Assembly (NCBI RefSeq): GCF_047971665.1
Contig: NZ_JBKEAA010000016.1
Coordinates: 1 to 60,618 of the forward strand
Length of the DNA: 60,618 nucleotides
Source of the DNA: Castellaniella sp047971665
GTDB lineage: Bacteria; Pseudomonadota; Gammaproteobacteria; Burkholderiales; Burkholderiaceae_B
Reading direction: 5' to 3'
Shown one piece after another: positions 16,067 to 26,148 of this stretch. The position numbers were made by a program, and so were the translations under genes. The stretch's first letter is position 1, and every line of letters begins with the position of its first letter. Under the pieces are notes generated by a model. The model was not told the origin of the DNA. It searched no databases and was given only the letters and a program-made list of their open reading frames with translations.

Positions 16067-18394
16067 CTAATCGAGGACTTCCAGCTTGGCCACGCCCAGG
16101 GCCAGGGTCTTGGTGCCGGCATCGCGGAATTCGATCCGCGCCTGCGCATCGGCGCCGCTGCCGCTCAAGGCGACCACGGTGCCTTCGCCGAAGCGCCCAT
16201 GGCGCACGCCCGAACCGATCCGGAAACATTGTTCGCCCACCGTGACGCCGCTCGACTGAACGCGCGGCGCACGCGGCGCAAAGCTGCCGCCGGCCTCTCC
16301 CTGCCAGCCGCCCAGGCCGCGCCGGAACGCGCCACTCCAGGGCGGCTGAGCCGCCGCCGGGCGCTGGCGCGGGGTGACCGATTTGAGGTGTTCTTCGGGA
16401 ATCTCATCCAGGAACCGGGAGCGCATGCCGTAGCGCGTCTGGCCATGCAGCATGCGGCTTTGGGCCAGGGTCAGCGTCAGACGCTCGCGCGCGCGCGTCA
16501 CGGCCACGTACATCAGGCGGCGTTCTTCTTCCAGGCCGCCCGCGTCCAGCAAACTGTTTTCATGGGGAAACAGGCCCTCTTCGAGGCCGGTGATGAACAC
16601 CACATCGAATTCCAGTCCCTTGGCCGCATGCACGGTCATGAGCTGCACCGCGTCTTCGCCGGCCTGCGCCTGATTGTCGCCAGCTTCCAGGGAGGCATGA
16701 CTGAGGAAGGCGCCCAACGGCGACATGACGGCGGGCGACGGTTCGGCCTCCTCGCCAAAGGCGAGGCCCGGACCGGGTCTCGCCCCGGCGACCGGGGCAG
16801 AGTCAGGGAGGGCAACGGACTCGGGAAGGCGGCCGGCGGGCAGCCCCTGGAAGCCCTCCTCGGCCACGAAGGCGGCCGCAGCATTGACCAGTTCCTGCAG
16901 GTTCTCCAGCCGGTCCTGGCCCTCGCGGTCGGCCCGGTAATGGGCTTCGAGGCCGCTGTGGTGCACCACGTGGCCGATGAGTTCGGGCAGATCCAGCGTG
17001 CGGGCCTCTGTGGCCAGCTCGCGGATCAGCGTGGCGAATCGGGCCAGGCTGGCGCCGGCCTTGCCCGGGACGAAGGCGACCGCGCCGGCCAGGCTGGTGC
17101 CCTGCTGCGCGGCCATGTCGGCCTGCTGCTCCAGCGTCCGCGCGCCAATGCCGCGCGTGGGGAAATTCACCACCCGCATCCAGGAAGTATCGTCGTCGGG
17201 GTTGTCGATCAGGCGCAGATAGGCCAGCACATGCTTGACCTCCTGGCGCTCGAAGAACCGCTGACCGCCATAGACCCGGTACGGCACCCGGGCGGAAAAC
17301 AGGGCATGTTCGATCGGCCGTGACTGGGCGTTGCTGCGGTACAGGATGGCGATCTCGTGGGCCGGTCGGCCCTCGCGGATCAGCGCGCGGATCTCATCGA
17401 CCAGCCACTGGGCCTCCTGCGCATCGGAGGCCTGCTCGACCACACGCAAAAGCTCGCCCTCGCCCGCGTCGGTCCACAGATTCTTGCCCAGACGCCGGTC
17501 ATTGTGCGCGATCAGGGCGTTGGCCGAATCAAGGATGTGGCCATGCGAACGGTAGTTCTGTTCCAGGCGGATGACCCGGCCCTGGGCATGGCGCTGCTCG
17601 AAATCGGCCATGTTGCCGACATTCGCGCCACGGAAAGCATAAATGGACTGATCGTCGTCGCCCACCGCGAACACCGGTGTGTGCGCACCCGCCAGCAGCA
17701 TCAGCCAGCGATACTGCAGGACGTTGGTATCCTGGAACTCATCGACCAGAATCTGCTGGAAACGGCGCTGATAGTGCTCGCGGATCGGCGCTTCGCGCTG
17801 CAGCAGTTCGTAGGCGCGCAGCAGCAGTTCGCCGAAATCGACCACCCCTTCGCGTTCGCACTGGTCCTGATAGCGCTGATACAGATCGGCCAGCCGTCGG
17901 GCATGGGCATCGCGCACATCCAGATCGCCCGGACGCAGGCCGTCTTCCTTGGCGCTGCCGATCATGCGCTGCACGTCGCGCGGCGGAAAACGCTCATCGT
18001 CGATCCCGGCGGCCTTGAGCATGCGCTTGATGGCCGAAAGCTGGTCGGCGCTGTCCAGAATCTGAAACGCCTGCGGCAGGCCGGCCTCGCGGTGATGCGC
18101 ACGCAGCAGCCGGTTGCACAGGCCGTGAAAAGTCCCGACCCACATGCCCCGGGTATTGATGGGCAGCAGCGCCGACAGCCGCGTCAGCATTTCGCGCGCG
18201 GCCTTGTTGGTGAACGTGACGGCCAGCAGGCCATGCGGCCCCACCTGTCCAGTCTGGATCAGCCAGGCCATGCGCGTGGTCAGGACGCGGGTCTTGCCGC
18301 TGCCGGCACCGGCCAGGACCAGCGCATGTTCGGCCGGTAACGTGACCGCTTGCCGCTGCTGCGGATTCAGACCTTCGAGCATCGCATCCGTCAT
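16067..18394 (-). CDS. uvrD: DNA helicase II (UvrD/PcrA/Rep superfamily 1)
   Basis: A 775-residue 3'-5' helicase for nucleotide excision and mismatch repair. Walker A is AGAGSGKT at 28-35; further motifs include VDEFQDTN (Walker B), GDDDQSIYAFRGA, LEQNYRS, HAAKGLEF and VAVTRARERLTL. The C-terminal 60 residues form a basic tail like the PcrA/UvrD Tudor-like end. The ATG at 18394 is preferred over an extended start because it overlaps the desaturase stop as ATGA, which implies translational coupling. Confidence 0.95.
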   Translation of the reverse strand: MTDAMLEGLNPQQRQAVTLPAEHALVLAGAGSGKTRVLTTRMAWLIQTGQVGPHGLLAVTFTNKAAREMLTRLSALLPINTRGMWVGTFHGLCNRLLRAHHREAGLPQAFQILDSADQLSAIKRMLKAAGIDDERFPPRDVQRMIGSAKEDGLRPGDLDVRDAHARRLADLYQRYQDQCEREGVVDFGELLLRAYELLQREAPIREHYQRRFQQILVDEFQDTNVLQYRWLMLLAGAHTPVFAVGDDDQSIYAFRGANVGNMADFEQRHAQGRVIRLEQNYRSHGHILDSANALIAHNDRRLGKNLWTDAGEGELLRVVEQASDAQEAQWLVDEIRALIREGRPAHEIAILYRSNAQSRPIEHALFSARVPYRVYGGQRFFERQEVKHVLAYLRLIDNPDDDTSWMRVVNFPTRGIGARTLEQQADMAAQQGTSLAGAVAFVPGKAGASLARFATLIRELATEARTLDLPELIGHVVHHSGLEAHYRADREGQDRLENLQELVNAAAAFVAEEGFQGLPAGRLPESVALPDSAPVAGARPGPGLAFGEEAEPSPAVMSPLGAFLSHASLEAGDNQAQAGEDAVQLMTVHAAKGLEFDVVFITGLEEGLFPHENSLLDAGGLEEERRLMYVAVTRARERLTLTLAQSRMLHGQTRYGMRSRFLDEIPEEHLKSVTPRQRPAAAQPPWSGAFRRGLGGWQGEAGGSFAPRAPRVQSSGVTVGEQCFRIGSGVRHGRFGEGTVVALSGSGADAQARIEFRDAGTKTLALGVAKLEVLD

Positions 18395-19593
18395 GCAGCG
18401 TAACGTCCGAGCCGCAGGGCGAACTGCTCCAGGCCCTCGATGCCGCTGGCCTGGGCCCGTCGGCACCAGGCGCGCAGATCAGCCAGCAGTTGCTCGCTGC
18501 TGGCGCTGGAGGATTCCCACAATGCCGTCAGTTCACGGCGCATCTGGAGCAGGGTCGAGAGCGCGGGCGCCAGCGACAGGGCGCGATCCACCTGCGCCTG
18601 TTCCTGGGGCGCCAGCATGGCGGCGTCGCGCACCAGCCATTTGCGACAACGCCGCAGCAGCCGGCGCTCGCCGCGCCGATGACACAATTTGAGCGCCTTG
18701 AGTTCGTGCGCCACGACCGCCTTGATCACCCCCGAGTAGCGGGCCAGAACCTCGTAGCGGTGGGCGATGATGCCCTGCAGCTGATCCTGGCCCAATGCCT
18801 CGACGGTCTGCGGCACCCGCAGCCGCAGCGTGGGCGCGACCCGGCGCACCCGGGCCAGGCTCAGGGCCTGCAGCAGGCGGATGTAGGCCCAGCCCAGATC
18901 GAATTCATACCAACGCGAGGAGAATTTGGCCGAGGTTCCGTAGGCATGATGGTTGTTGTGGAGCTCCTCTCCGCCAATCAGCAGCCCCCAGGGCACGACA
19001 TTGGTGCTGTCGTCCGGACAGGCGAAATTGCGGTAGCCCCAGGCATGGCACAGGCCATTGACCACCCCCGCCGCCCAGAACGGGATCCAGGCCATCTGCA
19101 CCGCCCAGACCGTCAGCCCCACGACGCCGAACAACGCCAGATCCATCATCAGCATCAGGCTGACGCCCAGCAGATTGTGGCGGCTGTACAGATGGCGCTC
19201 GATCCAGTCATCGGGCACGCCATGGCCATAGCGCGCCAGGGTTTGCGCGTTGCGGGCCTCGTCGCGGTAGAGCTCCGCCCCACGGAAAAAGACCTGGGCC
19301 AGACCGAACACGGCGGGCGAATGCGGATCGCCCTCGCGTTCGCACTTGGCATGGTGCTTGCGATGGATGGCAACCCACTCGCGCGTGATCATCCCGGTGG
19401 TCAACCACAGCCAGAACCGGAAAAAATGCGCCACGACAGGATGCAGATCCAGCCCCCGATGCGCCTGGCTGCGATGCAGGTACAGCGTCACCGCCGCGAT
19501 CGTGATGTGCGTCAGCGCCAGCGTCACGCCGACCAGCGCCCAGGGCCCCGGATCCAGCATGCCGCCCTGAAGAAAGGAAAGCCAGGTGTTCAT
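18391..19593 (-). CDS. Membrane fatty acid (acyl-CoA/acyl-lipid) desaturase
   Basis: A 400-residue membrane enzyme with the three histidine boxes of di-iron desaturases: HRSQAH at 40-45, HRKHH at 77-81 and HNNHH at 212-216. Pairs of hydrophobic segments lie before the first box and between the second and third. It is probably a delta-9 acyl-CoA or acyl-lipid desaturase that introduces a double bond to adjust membrane fluidity. The C-terminal third is a helical extension after the catalytic part. Its stop overlaps the uvrD start by four bases. Confidence 0.9.
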   Translation of the reverse strand: MNTWLSFLQGGMLDPGPWALVGVTLALTHITIAAVTLYLHRSQAHRGLDLHPVVAHFFRFWLWLTTGMITREWVAIHRKHHAKCEREGDPHSPAVFGLAQVFFRGAELYRDEARNAQTLARYGHGVPDDWIERHLYSRHNLLGVSLMLMMDLALFGVVGLTVWAVQMAWIPFWAAGVVNGLCHAWGYRNFACPDDSTNVVPWGLLIGGEELHNNHHAYGTSAKFSSRWYEFDLGWAYIRLLQALSLARVRRVAPTLRLRVPQTVEALGQDQLQGIIAHRYEVLARYSGVIKAVVAHELKALKLCHRRGERRLLRRCRKWLVRDAAMLAPQEQAQVDRALSLAPALSTLLQMRRELTALWESSSASSEQLLADLRAWCRRAQASGIEGLEQFALRLGRYAA

Positions 19594-19660
19594 CTCGTTC
19601 GAACGATACCCGCGTCGTGCAGGAAAGGATTTTCAGTGTAGCCCACGCGGTTTGTCCGCG

Positions 19661-21061
19661 TCAGGGGGACAACCCCGAGGCGTCGTCCCTGGTGGCCGGG
19701 CGCTCGGCCTTGGCGCGCTGCATCACGGCCGCAAAAAACCCGTCCGTCCCGTGGACGTCGGGGCGCAGACGCAGGTAGGGGCCCTGCGTCTCCAGGCGGA
19801 TGTCCCGCTCGGCGAGAATCGCGCCGGCATCCAGCAGGGAGAACTCCGGGTGCGCCTCCAGAAAGGCCTGAACCTGCAACTCGTTTTCCTCCGGCAGGAT
19901 GCTGCAACTGGCATACACCAGCCGGCCGCCCGGCATCACGCAGGCGGCGGCATCCCGCAGAATCGCCGCCTGCGTCTCGCACAGCTGGACCAGCGATTCG
20001 GGGTGCTGGCGCCATTTCAGGTCGGGATTGCGGCGCAGCGTGCCCAGGCCGCTGCAAGGCGCATCGACCAGCACGCGGTGCGCCTTGCCGCGCAGACGGC
20101 GCACCCGCTGGTCATTGCGCTCGGCAATCGCCACCGGCACGATGTTGGACAGGCCGCTGCGGGCAAAGCGCGGCTTGGCCCGGGCCAGCCGGGCGGCCGA
20201 CACGTCAAAGGCGTACAGCCGGCCCGTGGATCGCATCAACGCGCCCACCAGCAGTGTCTTGCCCCCCGCGCCCGCGCAATAATCGATGATCATCTCGCCG
20301 CGCCGGGGCGCCACCAGCGCCGCCAGCAACTGGCTGCCCTCGTCCTGGACCTCGATCTCACCGCGCTCGAAGGTGCGCCAGCGATTGACCGGCGGGCGTC
20401 CCTGGATACGGATGCCCCAGGGGGAATACGGGGTCGCCCGCGCCCCCCAGCGGGCCTCGGCTCCCTCGGCCCAGGCATTCAATACGGTCTTGCGATCGGT
20501 CTTGAACGGGTTGATGCGCAGATCCAGGGGCGCGGGCGCATTGAGGGCCTGCAGCAGGGATTCGGCGTCCGGCAACGCGGCCAGACGCTCATCCAGCCAA
20601 TCCGGCACGCTGTGGCGGACCGCCCGGGGCAGCGCATCGACGGACAACGACTGGACATGGTCCAGCCAGGGGCGCTCGTGCTCATCCAATCCCGTGTCCA
20701 GCGTCTCGCGCGGCCAGACCGATGCCAGACCCAGCACGGCCAGACGGCGCGTCCCGGCGCCCGTGCCGCTTTCGGCGAACTGGCGATAGCGCCGCAGATG
20801 GCGCAGCACATCGAATACCGCCTCGGCAATTTCGCCACGGTCGCGCAGTCCGGCGTTGGTATGCGCGCGGAACCAGTGCGACAGCACGGCATCGGCCGGG
20901 TATTTCCATTGCAGCACCTCGCCCAGCACTTGACGCACCTGTTCGATACGCGCCGCCGCCATGACATAGGGCCGCGCAGGCTGATCGGGGCGTTGCACCG
21001 ATTCCGCGCGGCGCGCGCGCGGCCGGGCGCGGGAGCCGTCCCGCGAGTCATGCCTGCTCAT
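19661..21061 (-). CDS. RsmB/NOP-family RNA cytosine-5 methyltransferase
   Basis: A 466-residue protein. The C-terminal two thirds is the methyltransferase: SAM-binding DYCAGAGGKT, catalytic-loop VDAPCSGLGTLRRNPD and YASCSILPEEN, with the two cysteines used by this family. The N-terminal 150 residues are a helical domain that could be a reduced NusB-like RNA-binding region. It is probably a 16S rRNA m5C enzyme, close to RsmB. The ATG at 21061 overlaps the purN stop by 14 bases, so it follows purN in one transcript. Confidence 0.85.
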   Translation of the reverse strand: MSRHDSRDGSRARPRARRAESVQRPDQPARPYVMAAARIEQVRQVLGEVLQWKYPADAVLSHWFRAHTNAGLRDRGEIAEAVFDVLRHLRRYRQFAESGTGAGTRRLAVLGLASVWPRETLDTGLDEHERPWLDHVQSLSVDALPRAVRHSVPDWLDERLAALPDAESLLQALNAPAPLDLRINPFKTDRKTVLNAWAEGAEARWGARATPYSPWGIRIQGRPPVNRWRTFERGEIEVQDEGSQLLAALVAPRRGEMIIDYCAGAGGKTLLVGALMRSTGRLYAFDVSAARLARAKPRFARSGLSNIVPVAIAERNDQRVRRLRGKAHRVLVDAPCSGLGTLRRNPDLKWRQHPESLVQLCETQAAILRDAAACVMPGGRLVYASCSILPEENELQVQAFLEAHPEFSLLDAGAILAERDIRLETQGPYLRLRPDVHGTDGFFAAVMQRAKAERPATRDDASGLSP

Positions 21062-21737
21062 GATGATCCTCTTTGAAAAGCGCCGGACCGGCCCAGGCGC
21101 GATGCGGAGCATCGGCGACCGAAACCCGGCCATTGGCCAGCAACCGCACACGGCCCTGCGCCAGCCAGCGCAGCACCTGAACATAGATCCGGTGCTCGAC
21201 CGGCAGCAACCGGGCGGCCAGCCGCTCCGGCGTGTCATCGTCCCGGACCGGAATGGCGCCCTGGGCGACGATCGGCCCGTGATCCAGCACCGGCGTCACG
21301 AAATGCACAGTGCAGCCATGCCACTGCACCCCCTGGGCCAGTGCCTGGGCATGCGTATGCAGACCGGGAAAGGCCGGCAACAGCGAAGGGTGGATATTGA
21401 TGATGCGGCCATTGAAATGCCCCACCAGATCGGGGCCCAGCACCCGCATGAACCCGGCCAGCAGGATATAGTCGGGCGCCAGCGCGTCCAGCCGCGCCGT
21501 CAGGGCGGCGTCAAAGGCTTCACGGCTGTCGAAATCGCGATGCGCCAGGACCTCGGTCGGCAGACCGCGCGCGCGCGCCCAGTCCAGGCCGGCCGCATCG
21601 GCGCGATTGGCAAGGACGGCGCAGAGGTCGACAGGCAGGCCTTCGGCCTCGATGGCCTGCGCCAACGCCTGCATGTTCGAGCCCCGGCCCGAAATGAGAA
21701 TGACCACCCGGATCGGCCGGTCGGGGGAATGCGGCAT
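21048..21737 (-). CDS. purN: Phosphoribosylglycinamide formyltransferase
   Basis: A 229-residue enzyme of purine synthesis that transfers a formyl group from 10-formyl-tetrahydrofolate to GAR in the cytosol. Motifs: GRGSNMQALAQAI at the N-terminus, AGFMRVL, the catalytic NIHPSLLPAFPG with Asn and His, and DHGPIVAQ with Asp. The ATG at 21737 has an upstream GGAGA. A far upstream in-frame extension runs opposite ribF and is not real. It is divergent from ribF, separated by about 80 bases. Confidence 0.96.
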   Translation of the reverse strand: MPHSPDRPIRVVILISGRGSNMQALAQAIEAEGLPVDLCAVLANRADAAGLDWARARGLPTEVLAHRDFDSREAFDAALTARLDALAPDYILLAGFMRVLGPDLVGHFNGRIINIHPSLLPAFPGLHTHAQALAQGVQWHGCTVHFVTPVLDHGPIVAQGAIPVRDDDTPERLAARLLPVEHRIYVQVLRWLAQGRVRLLANGRVSVADAPHRAWAGPALFKEDHHEQA

Positions 21738-21818
21738 GCGCAGAGTCTCCAGCAGGTAAAAAAGGGGAATGCCCGACGATATTCCTGAGCATAAACGCAA
21801 AATTGTAAACTCTCGCCT
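21738..21818. promoter_or_regulatory. Divergent promoter region purN/ribF
   Basis: An 81-base gap between two divergent genes must hold promoters on both strands. It contains AT-rich words (GCATAAACGCAAAATTGT), but no clear -35/-10 pair could be assigned. No FMN-riboswitch-like structure was seen before ribF; the leader is too short. Confidence 0.35.
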
Positions 21819-22784
21819 GTGAATACCGATCTCCACCTCTACCACCGCCTGCCCCGGCACGATTCGACGGCCCCCAGCGCCGTGACCATCGGCAATTTCG
21901 ATGGCGTGCACCGGGGCCATCAGGCCATCCTCGCCCAAGTCCGCCAACAGGCCGACACGCGCGGGCTCGTGCCCACCGTGATGACCTTCACCCCTCATCC
22001 GCGGGCGTTCTTTGCCCGTCGGGGTCAGCGGCCCGAATTGATCCCCACGCAGATCAATAGCCTGCGCGACCGCGTCTCGCGCCTGGCCGCGCAGGGCATG
22101 CGGCAGATCGTGGTCGAACGGTTCGATCAGCATCTGGCCGACATGAGCGCCGAGGACTTCATCCTGCGCCTGCTGGTCCGGGGCCTGAACACCCGCTGGC
22201 TGCTGGTGGGCGAGGATTTCCGCTACGGCCACAAGCGCAGCGGCGACATCGACCTGCTGCGCCGGATGGGACGTGAACACGGCTTCGAGGTCCAGACCCT
22301 GGCCGATGTGGGTGACGACCAGGGCCAGCGGATTTCCAGTTCCGCACTGCGCACGGCCCTGGCGGTGGGTAACCTGGAGCGCAGCAGCGAGCTGCTGGGC
22401 GCCCCCTACCGCATCGGCGGGCATGTCATCCACGGCCGCAAACTGGGCCATGACCTTGGTTTTCCGACGCTGAATCTGCGTGTGCCCGAGCCCTGTGCGG
22501 CACGCTCGGGCATCTACGTGGTGCTCGTCCACGGCCTGAGCGAACAGCCCCTGCCGGGCGTGGCCAGCCTGGGCGTGCGCCCCACCGTGACCCGCGACGG
22601 CACGCTGTTGCTGGAGACGCACATCCTCGATCGGCAGGTCGACGCCTACGGTAAACTTGTGTGCGTCGAATTCCTCGCGTTCCTGCGCGACGAGGAAACC
22701 TTTCCCGACCTGACCACCCTGACCGCCGCCATCCGCCAGGATGCGCAAGGCGCTTGCGATTATTTTGCCTCCCATGGATTATAG
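21819..22784 (+). CDS. ribF: Bifunctional riboflavin kinase/FAD synthetase
   Basis: A 321-residue enzyme making FMN and FAD from riboflavin and ATP. The N-terminal FAD synthetase half carries TIGNFDGVHRGH and HPRAFF; the C-terminal kinase half carries GHDLGFPTLNL, close to the usual GFPTANL. The start is GTG at 21819. Its end overlaps the ileS start by about ten bases. The order ribF-ileS-lspA is widely conserved in proteobacteria, which supports the call. Confidence 0.96.
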   Translation: MNTDLHLYHRLPRHDSTAPSAVTIGNFDGVHRGHQAILAQVRQQADTRGLVPTVMTFTPHPRAFFARRGQRPELIPTQINSLRDRVSRLAAQGMRQIVVERFDQHLADMSAEDFILRLLVRGLNTRWLLVGEDFRYGHKRSGDIDLLRRMGREHGFEVQTLADVGDDQGQRISSSALRTALAVGNLERSSELLGAPYRIGGHVIHGRKLGHDLGFPTLNLRVPEPCAARSGIYVVLVHGLSEQPLPGVASLGVRPTVTRDGTLLLETHILDRQVDAYGKLVCVEFLAFLRDEETFPDLTTLTAAIRQDAQGACDYFASHGL

Positions 22785-25611
22785 AAACACCCTGAACCTG
22801 CCCGAATCCCCCTTCCCCATGCGGGGCAACCTCGCCAAGCGCGAGCCGGGCTGGATCGCGGCCTGGGAAGAAAAAAAGGTCTATGCGGCCATTCGCGCCG
22901 CCGCGCAGGGACGGCCCAAGTTCATCCTGCACGACGGCCCGCCGTACGCCAACGGCGACATCCATATCGGCCACGCGGTCAACAAGATCCTCAAGGACAT
23001 CATCGTCAAGAGCCGCGACATGGCCGGCTTCGATGCCCAGTATGTGCCCGGATGGGACTGCCACGGCATGCCGATCGAGATCCAGATCGAGAAAAAATAC
23101 GGCAAACACCTGCCCGTGGCCGAGGTCCAGTCGCGCGCCCGCGCCTACGCGGCCGAGCAGATCGACCGTCAGCGCCAGGACTTCAGGCGCCTGGGCGTGC
23201 TCGCCGACTGGGACGCGCCCTATCTGACCATGAACCCGGGCAACGAGGCCGACGAACTGCGTGTGCTGGCCAGCATCCTGGACAAGGGCTTTGTCTTCCG
23301 TGGCCTCAAGCCGGTGAACTGGTGCTTCGACTGCGGTTCGGCTCTGGCCGAGGCCGAAGTCGAATACGCCGACCGCAAGGATCCCTCCGTGGACGTCACC
23401 TTCGCCTTCGACGACCGGGCGGCCGTGGCGCGCGCCTTCGGACTGCCGGGCGAAGTCGAGCCCGGCGCCATCGTCATCTGGACAACCACGCCCTGGACCC
23501 TGCCCTCCAACCAGGCCCTGAACCTGCATCCAGAACACGAATACGCTCTGGTGCGCCTGGCCGAACCCCGCGCCACCGGTCCGCTGCTGCTGGTGGCCGC
23601 CGAGCTGGCCGCATCCTGCCTGACACGCTGGGGACTGCGGGGCGAGATCATCGCCCGCGCGCCCGGCGCCGCCCTGGAGGGCCTGGCGTTCCGCCACCCC
23701 CTCTACGAGGTCGATCCGGGCTACCGCCGCCTCTCGCCGGTCTACCTGGGCGACTACGTCACCCTGGATTCGGGCACAGGCGTCGTCCACTCGGCCCCCG
23801 CCTACGGCGTCGAGGACTTCATCTCCTGCAAGGCGCACGGCATGACCGACGCGCAGATGCTCAACCCCGTCATGGGCAATGGCCATTTCGCCGACAGCCT
23901 GCCGCTGTTCGGCGGCGAGATGATCTGGAAAGCCAACCCGCTCATCGTCGAAGCCCTGCGCGAGGCGGGCAGCCTGCTGCACACTGAATCCCACGCGCAC
24001 AGCTACATGCATTGCTGGCGTCACAAGACCCCCATCATCTATCGCGCGACCAGCCAGTGGTTCGCCGGCATGGACGTCCAGCCGACCACCGGCCCGACCC
24101 TGCGCGAGATGGCGCTGAAAGGCGTGGACGATACCGCCTTCTATCCGGCCTGGGGCCGCGCGCGCCTGCATGCCATGATCGCCAACCGCCCCGACTGGAC
24201 CCTGTCGCGCCAGCGTCAATGGGGCGTGCCCATGGCGTTTTTCGTCCACAAGGAAACCGGCGCCCTGCATCCCCGCACGGTCGAGCTGCTGGAACAAGTC
24301 GCCCTGCGCGTCGAGCGTGACGGCATCGAGGCATGGCAGACGCTCGATCCACGCGAGTTGCTCGGCGATGAGGCCGAGCACTACGAAAAGAACCGCGACA
24401 CGCTGGATGTCTGGTTCGACTCCGGCAGCACCCACGCCACCGTGCTGGGCGGACGCGATCACAGCCTGAAAGGCTCGCACGCCGACCGGCTGGCCTGGCC
24501 TGCGGACCTGTACCTCGAAGGCTCGGACCAGCATCGCGGCTGGTTCCACTCGTCCCTGCTGACCGGCTGCATGCTCTATGGCCGCCCGCCCTACAAGGCC
24601 CTGCTCACGCACGGCTTCGTGGTCGACGGCAAGGGCAAGAAAATGAGCAAGTCCGTCGGCAACGTCGTCTATCCCCAGGAGATCGCCAATACCCTGGGCG
24701 CCGAGATCCTGCGCCTGTGGGCCGCCTCGACCGACTACTCGGGCGAACTGTCGATCTCCAAGCAGATCCTGGATCGGGTAGTCGAATCCTACCGGCGCAT
24801 CCGCAACACGCTGAAATTCCTGCTGGGCAATCTGGCCGATTTCGATCCCGCCACCCAGCTGATGCCCGCCGACGCGCTGTTCGACCTCGACCGCTATGCG
24901 CTGCAGATGACCGCCGCCATGCAGGCCGAGATTCTCGCCGCCTACGAGCGCTACGAATTCCACACTGCCGTCGCGCGCCTGCAGATCTTCTGCTCCGAGG
25001 ACCTGGGCGCCTTCTATCTGGACATCCTCAAGGACCGCCTCTACACGACCGCGCCCGACAGCGCGGCGCGCCGCTCGGCGCAGACCGGCCTGCATCATGT
25101 CACGCAGGCGCTGCTCAAGCTGCTGGCCCCGATCCTGTCGTTCACAGCCGAAGAGGCCTGGGCCGACCTGCGCGGCGCCGACACGCCCACGATCTTCACC
25201 GAGCTGTTTCACGCCATTCCGGCACCGGCCGATGCCGCTGCCCTGGAGACCCGCTGGACACGGCTGCGCGAGATCCGCGCCGAGACCATGCGCGAAATCG
25301 AGACCGTGCGCACACGCGGTGAAATCGGCTCGTCGCTGGCGGCGGAAATCGACTATCACGCCTCGGGCGAGGACCTGGACCTGCTGCGCAACCTGGGCGA
25401 CGACCTGCGATTCGTGATGCTGGTCTCGCGGGCCGACACGCATCCGGGCGACGGGGCCTTGCGGATCACCGTGCAGGCCACGACGCACGAGAAATGCGGC
25501 CGCTGCTGGCACCACCGCGCCGACGTCGGCCGTGACCCGGCACACCCCGAGCTGTGCGGCCGCTGCGTAGACAACCTGCACGGCGATGGCGAAGCCCGCG
25601 GCCATGCCTGA
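22774..25611 (+). CDS. ileS: Isoleucyl-tRNA synthetase
   Basis: A 945-residue class I synthetase. HIGH motif at 64-67, the editing (CP1) domain with WTTTPWTLPSNQA and GTGVVHSAP, KMSKS near 622-626, and a C-terminal zinc finger with two Cys pairs (CGRCWH and CGRC). The ATG at 22774 is selected because it gives the standard N-terminus (DYRNTLNLPESPFPMRGNL). It overlaps ribF at the start and lspA at the end. A 1068-codon open frame on the opposite strand is a GC artefact. Confidence 0.98.
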   Translation: MDYRNTLNLPESPFPMRGNLAKREPGWIAAWEEKKVYAAIRAAAQGRPKFILHDGPPYANGDIHIGHAVNKILKDIIVKSRDMAGFDAQYVPGWDCHGMPIEIQIEKKYGKHLPVAEVQSRARAYAAEQIDRQRQDFRRLGVLADWDAPYLTMNPGNEADELRVLASILDKGFVFRGLKPVNWCFDCGSALAEAEVEYADRKDPSVDVTFAFDDRAAVARAFGLPGEVEPGAIVIWTTTPWTLPSNQALNLHPEHEYALVRLAEPRATGPLLLVAAELAASCLTRWGLRGEIIARAPGAALEGLAFRHPLYEVDPGYRRLSPVYLGDYVTLDSGTGVVHSAPAYGVEDFISCKAHGMTDAQMLNPVMGNGHFADSLPLFGGEMIWKANPLIVEALREAGSLLHTESHAHSYMHCWRHKTPIIYRATSQWFAGMDVQPTTGPTLREMALKGVDDTAFYPAWGRARLHAMIANRPDWTLSRQRQWGVPMAFFVHKETGALHPRTVELLEQVALRVERDGIEAWQTLDPRELLGDEAEHYEKNRDTLDVWFDSGSTHATVLGGRDHSLKGSHADRLAWPADLYLEGSDQHRGWFHSSLLTGCMLYGRPPYKALLTHGFVVDGKGKKMSKSVGNVVYPQEIANTLGAEILRLWAASTDYSGELSISKQILDRVVESYRRIRNTLKFLLGNLADFDPATQLMPADALFDLDRYALQMTAAMQAEILAAYERYEFHTAVARLQIFCSEDLGAFYLDILKDRLYTTAPDSAARRSAQTGLHHVTQALLKLLAPILSFTAEEAWADLRGADTPTIFTELFHAIPAPADAAALETRWTRLREIRAETMREIETVRTRGEIGSSLAAEIDYHASGEDLDLLRNLGDDLRFVMLVSRADTHPGDGALRITVQATTHEKCGRCWHHRADVGRDPAHPELCGRCVDNLHGDGEARGHA

Positions 25612-26137
25612 CTCCAGCCTCGACACCGGCACCGGGGCGCACCGCCCGGCGCGCTTGCGGCCGCTGGCCGGCTGGCTGCTCCTGGCCCTGGCGCTGGTGC
25701 TGCTGGATCAGGCCGTCAAGACCTGGGTTTCAGGCGCGCTGGCCTACGCGCAGCGCATTCCCGTGCTGCCCTCTTTCTTTGACCTGACGCTGCTGTACAA
25801 CCCCGGCGCGGCCTTCAGCTTTCTGGCCGATTCCGGCGGCGGCCAGCGCTGGCTGTTCACCGGCATCGCCGCCGTGGCCGCCGTTCTGATCCTGCGCTGG
25901 CTGTACACCCACACGACCGAACGCCTGTTCTGCGCGGCGCTGGCCTGCATCCTGGGCGGCGCACTGGGCAATGCCATCGATCGGCTGCTGCATGGGCATG
26001 TCGTGGATTTCCTGCTGTTCTACTGGAACGACTGGTATTTTCCGGCCTTCAATCTGGCCGACGTGGCCATCACCTGCGGGGCCGCACTGCTGATCCTGGA
26101 CGAAATCCTGCGCGCCCGCCGCGCGCGCTCTTCCTGA
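25586..26137 (+). CDS. lspA: Lipoprotein signal peptidase (signal peptidase II)
   Basis: A 183-residue inner-membrane aspartyl protease with four hydrophobic segments; it cleaves the signal peptide of diacylated prolipoproteins. The two catalytic aspartates are Asp141 in GHVVDF and Asp159 in FNLADVAI. The N-terminus overlaps the end of ileS by 26 bases; the alternative ATG at 25604 gives six fewer residues. It leads into coaBC after 11 bases. Confidence 0.95.
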   Translation: MAKPAAMPDSSLDTGTGAHRPARLRPLAGWLLLALALVLLDQAVKTWVSGALAYAQRIPVLPSFFDLTLLYNPGAAFSFLADSGGGQRWLFTGIAAVAAVLILRWLYTHTTERLFCAALACILGGALGNAIDRLLHGHVVDFLLFYWNDWYFPAFNLADVAITCGAALLILDEILRARRARSS

Positions 26138-26148
26138 AGGAGGTTCTC

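Noticed and set aside
21738..21818. FMN riboswitch before ribF
   Set aside because: The gap is too short and lacks the conserved RFN-element segments.
22426..25632. 1068-codon open frame antisense to ileS
   Set aside because: It lies opposite a certain gene, has a composition typical of GC-rich shadow frames and no recognisable domain.
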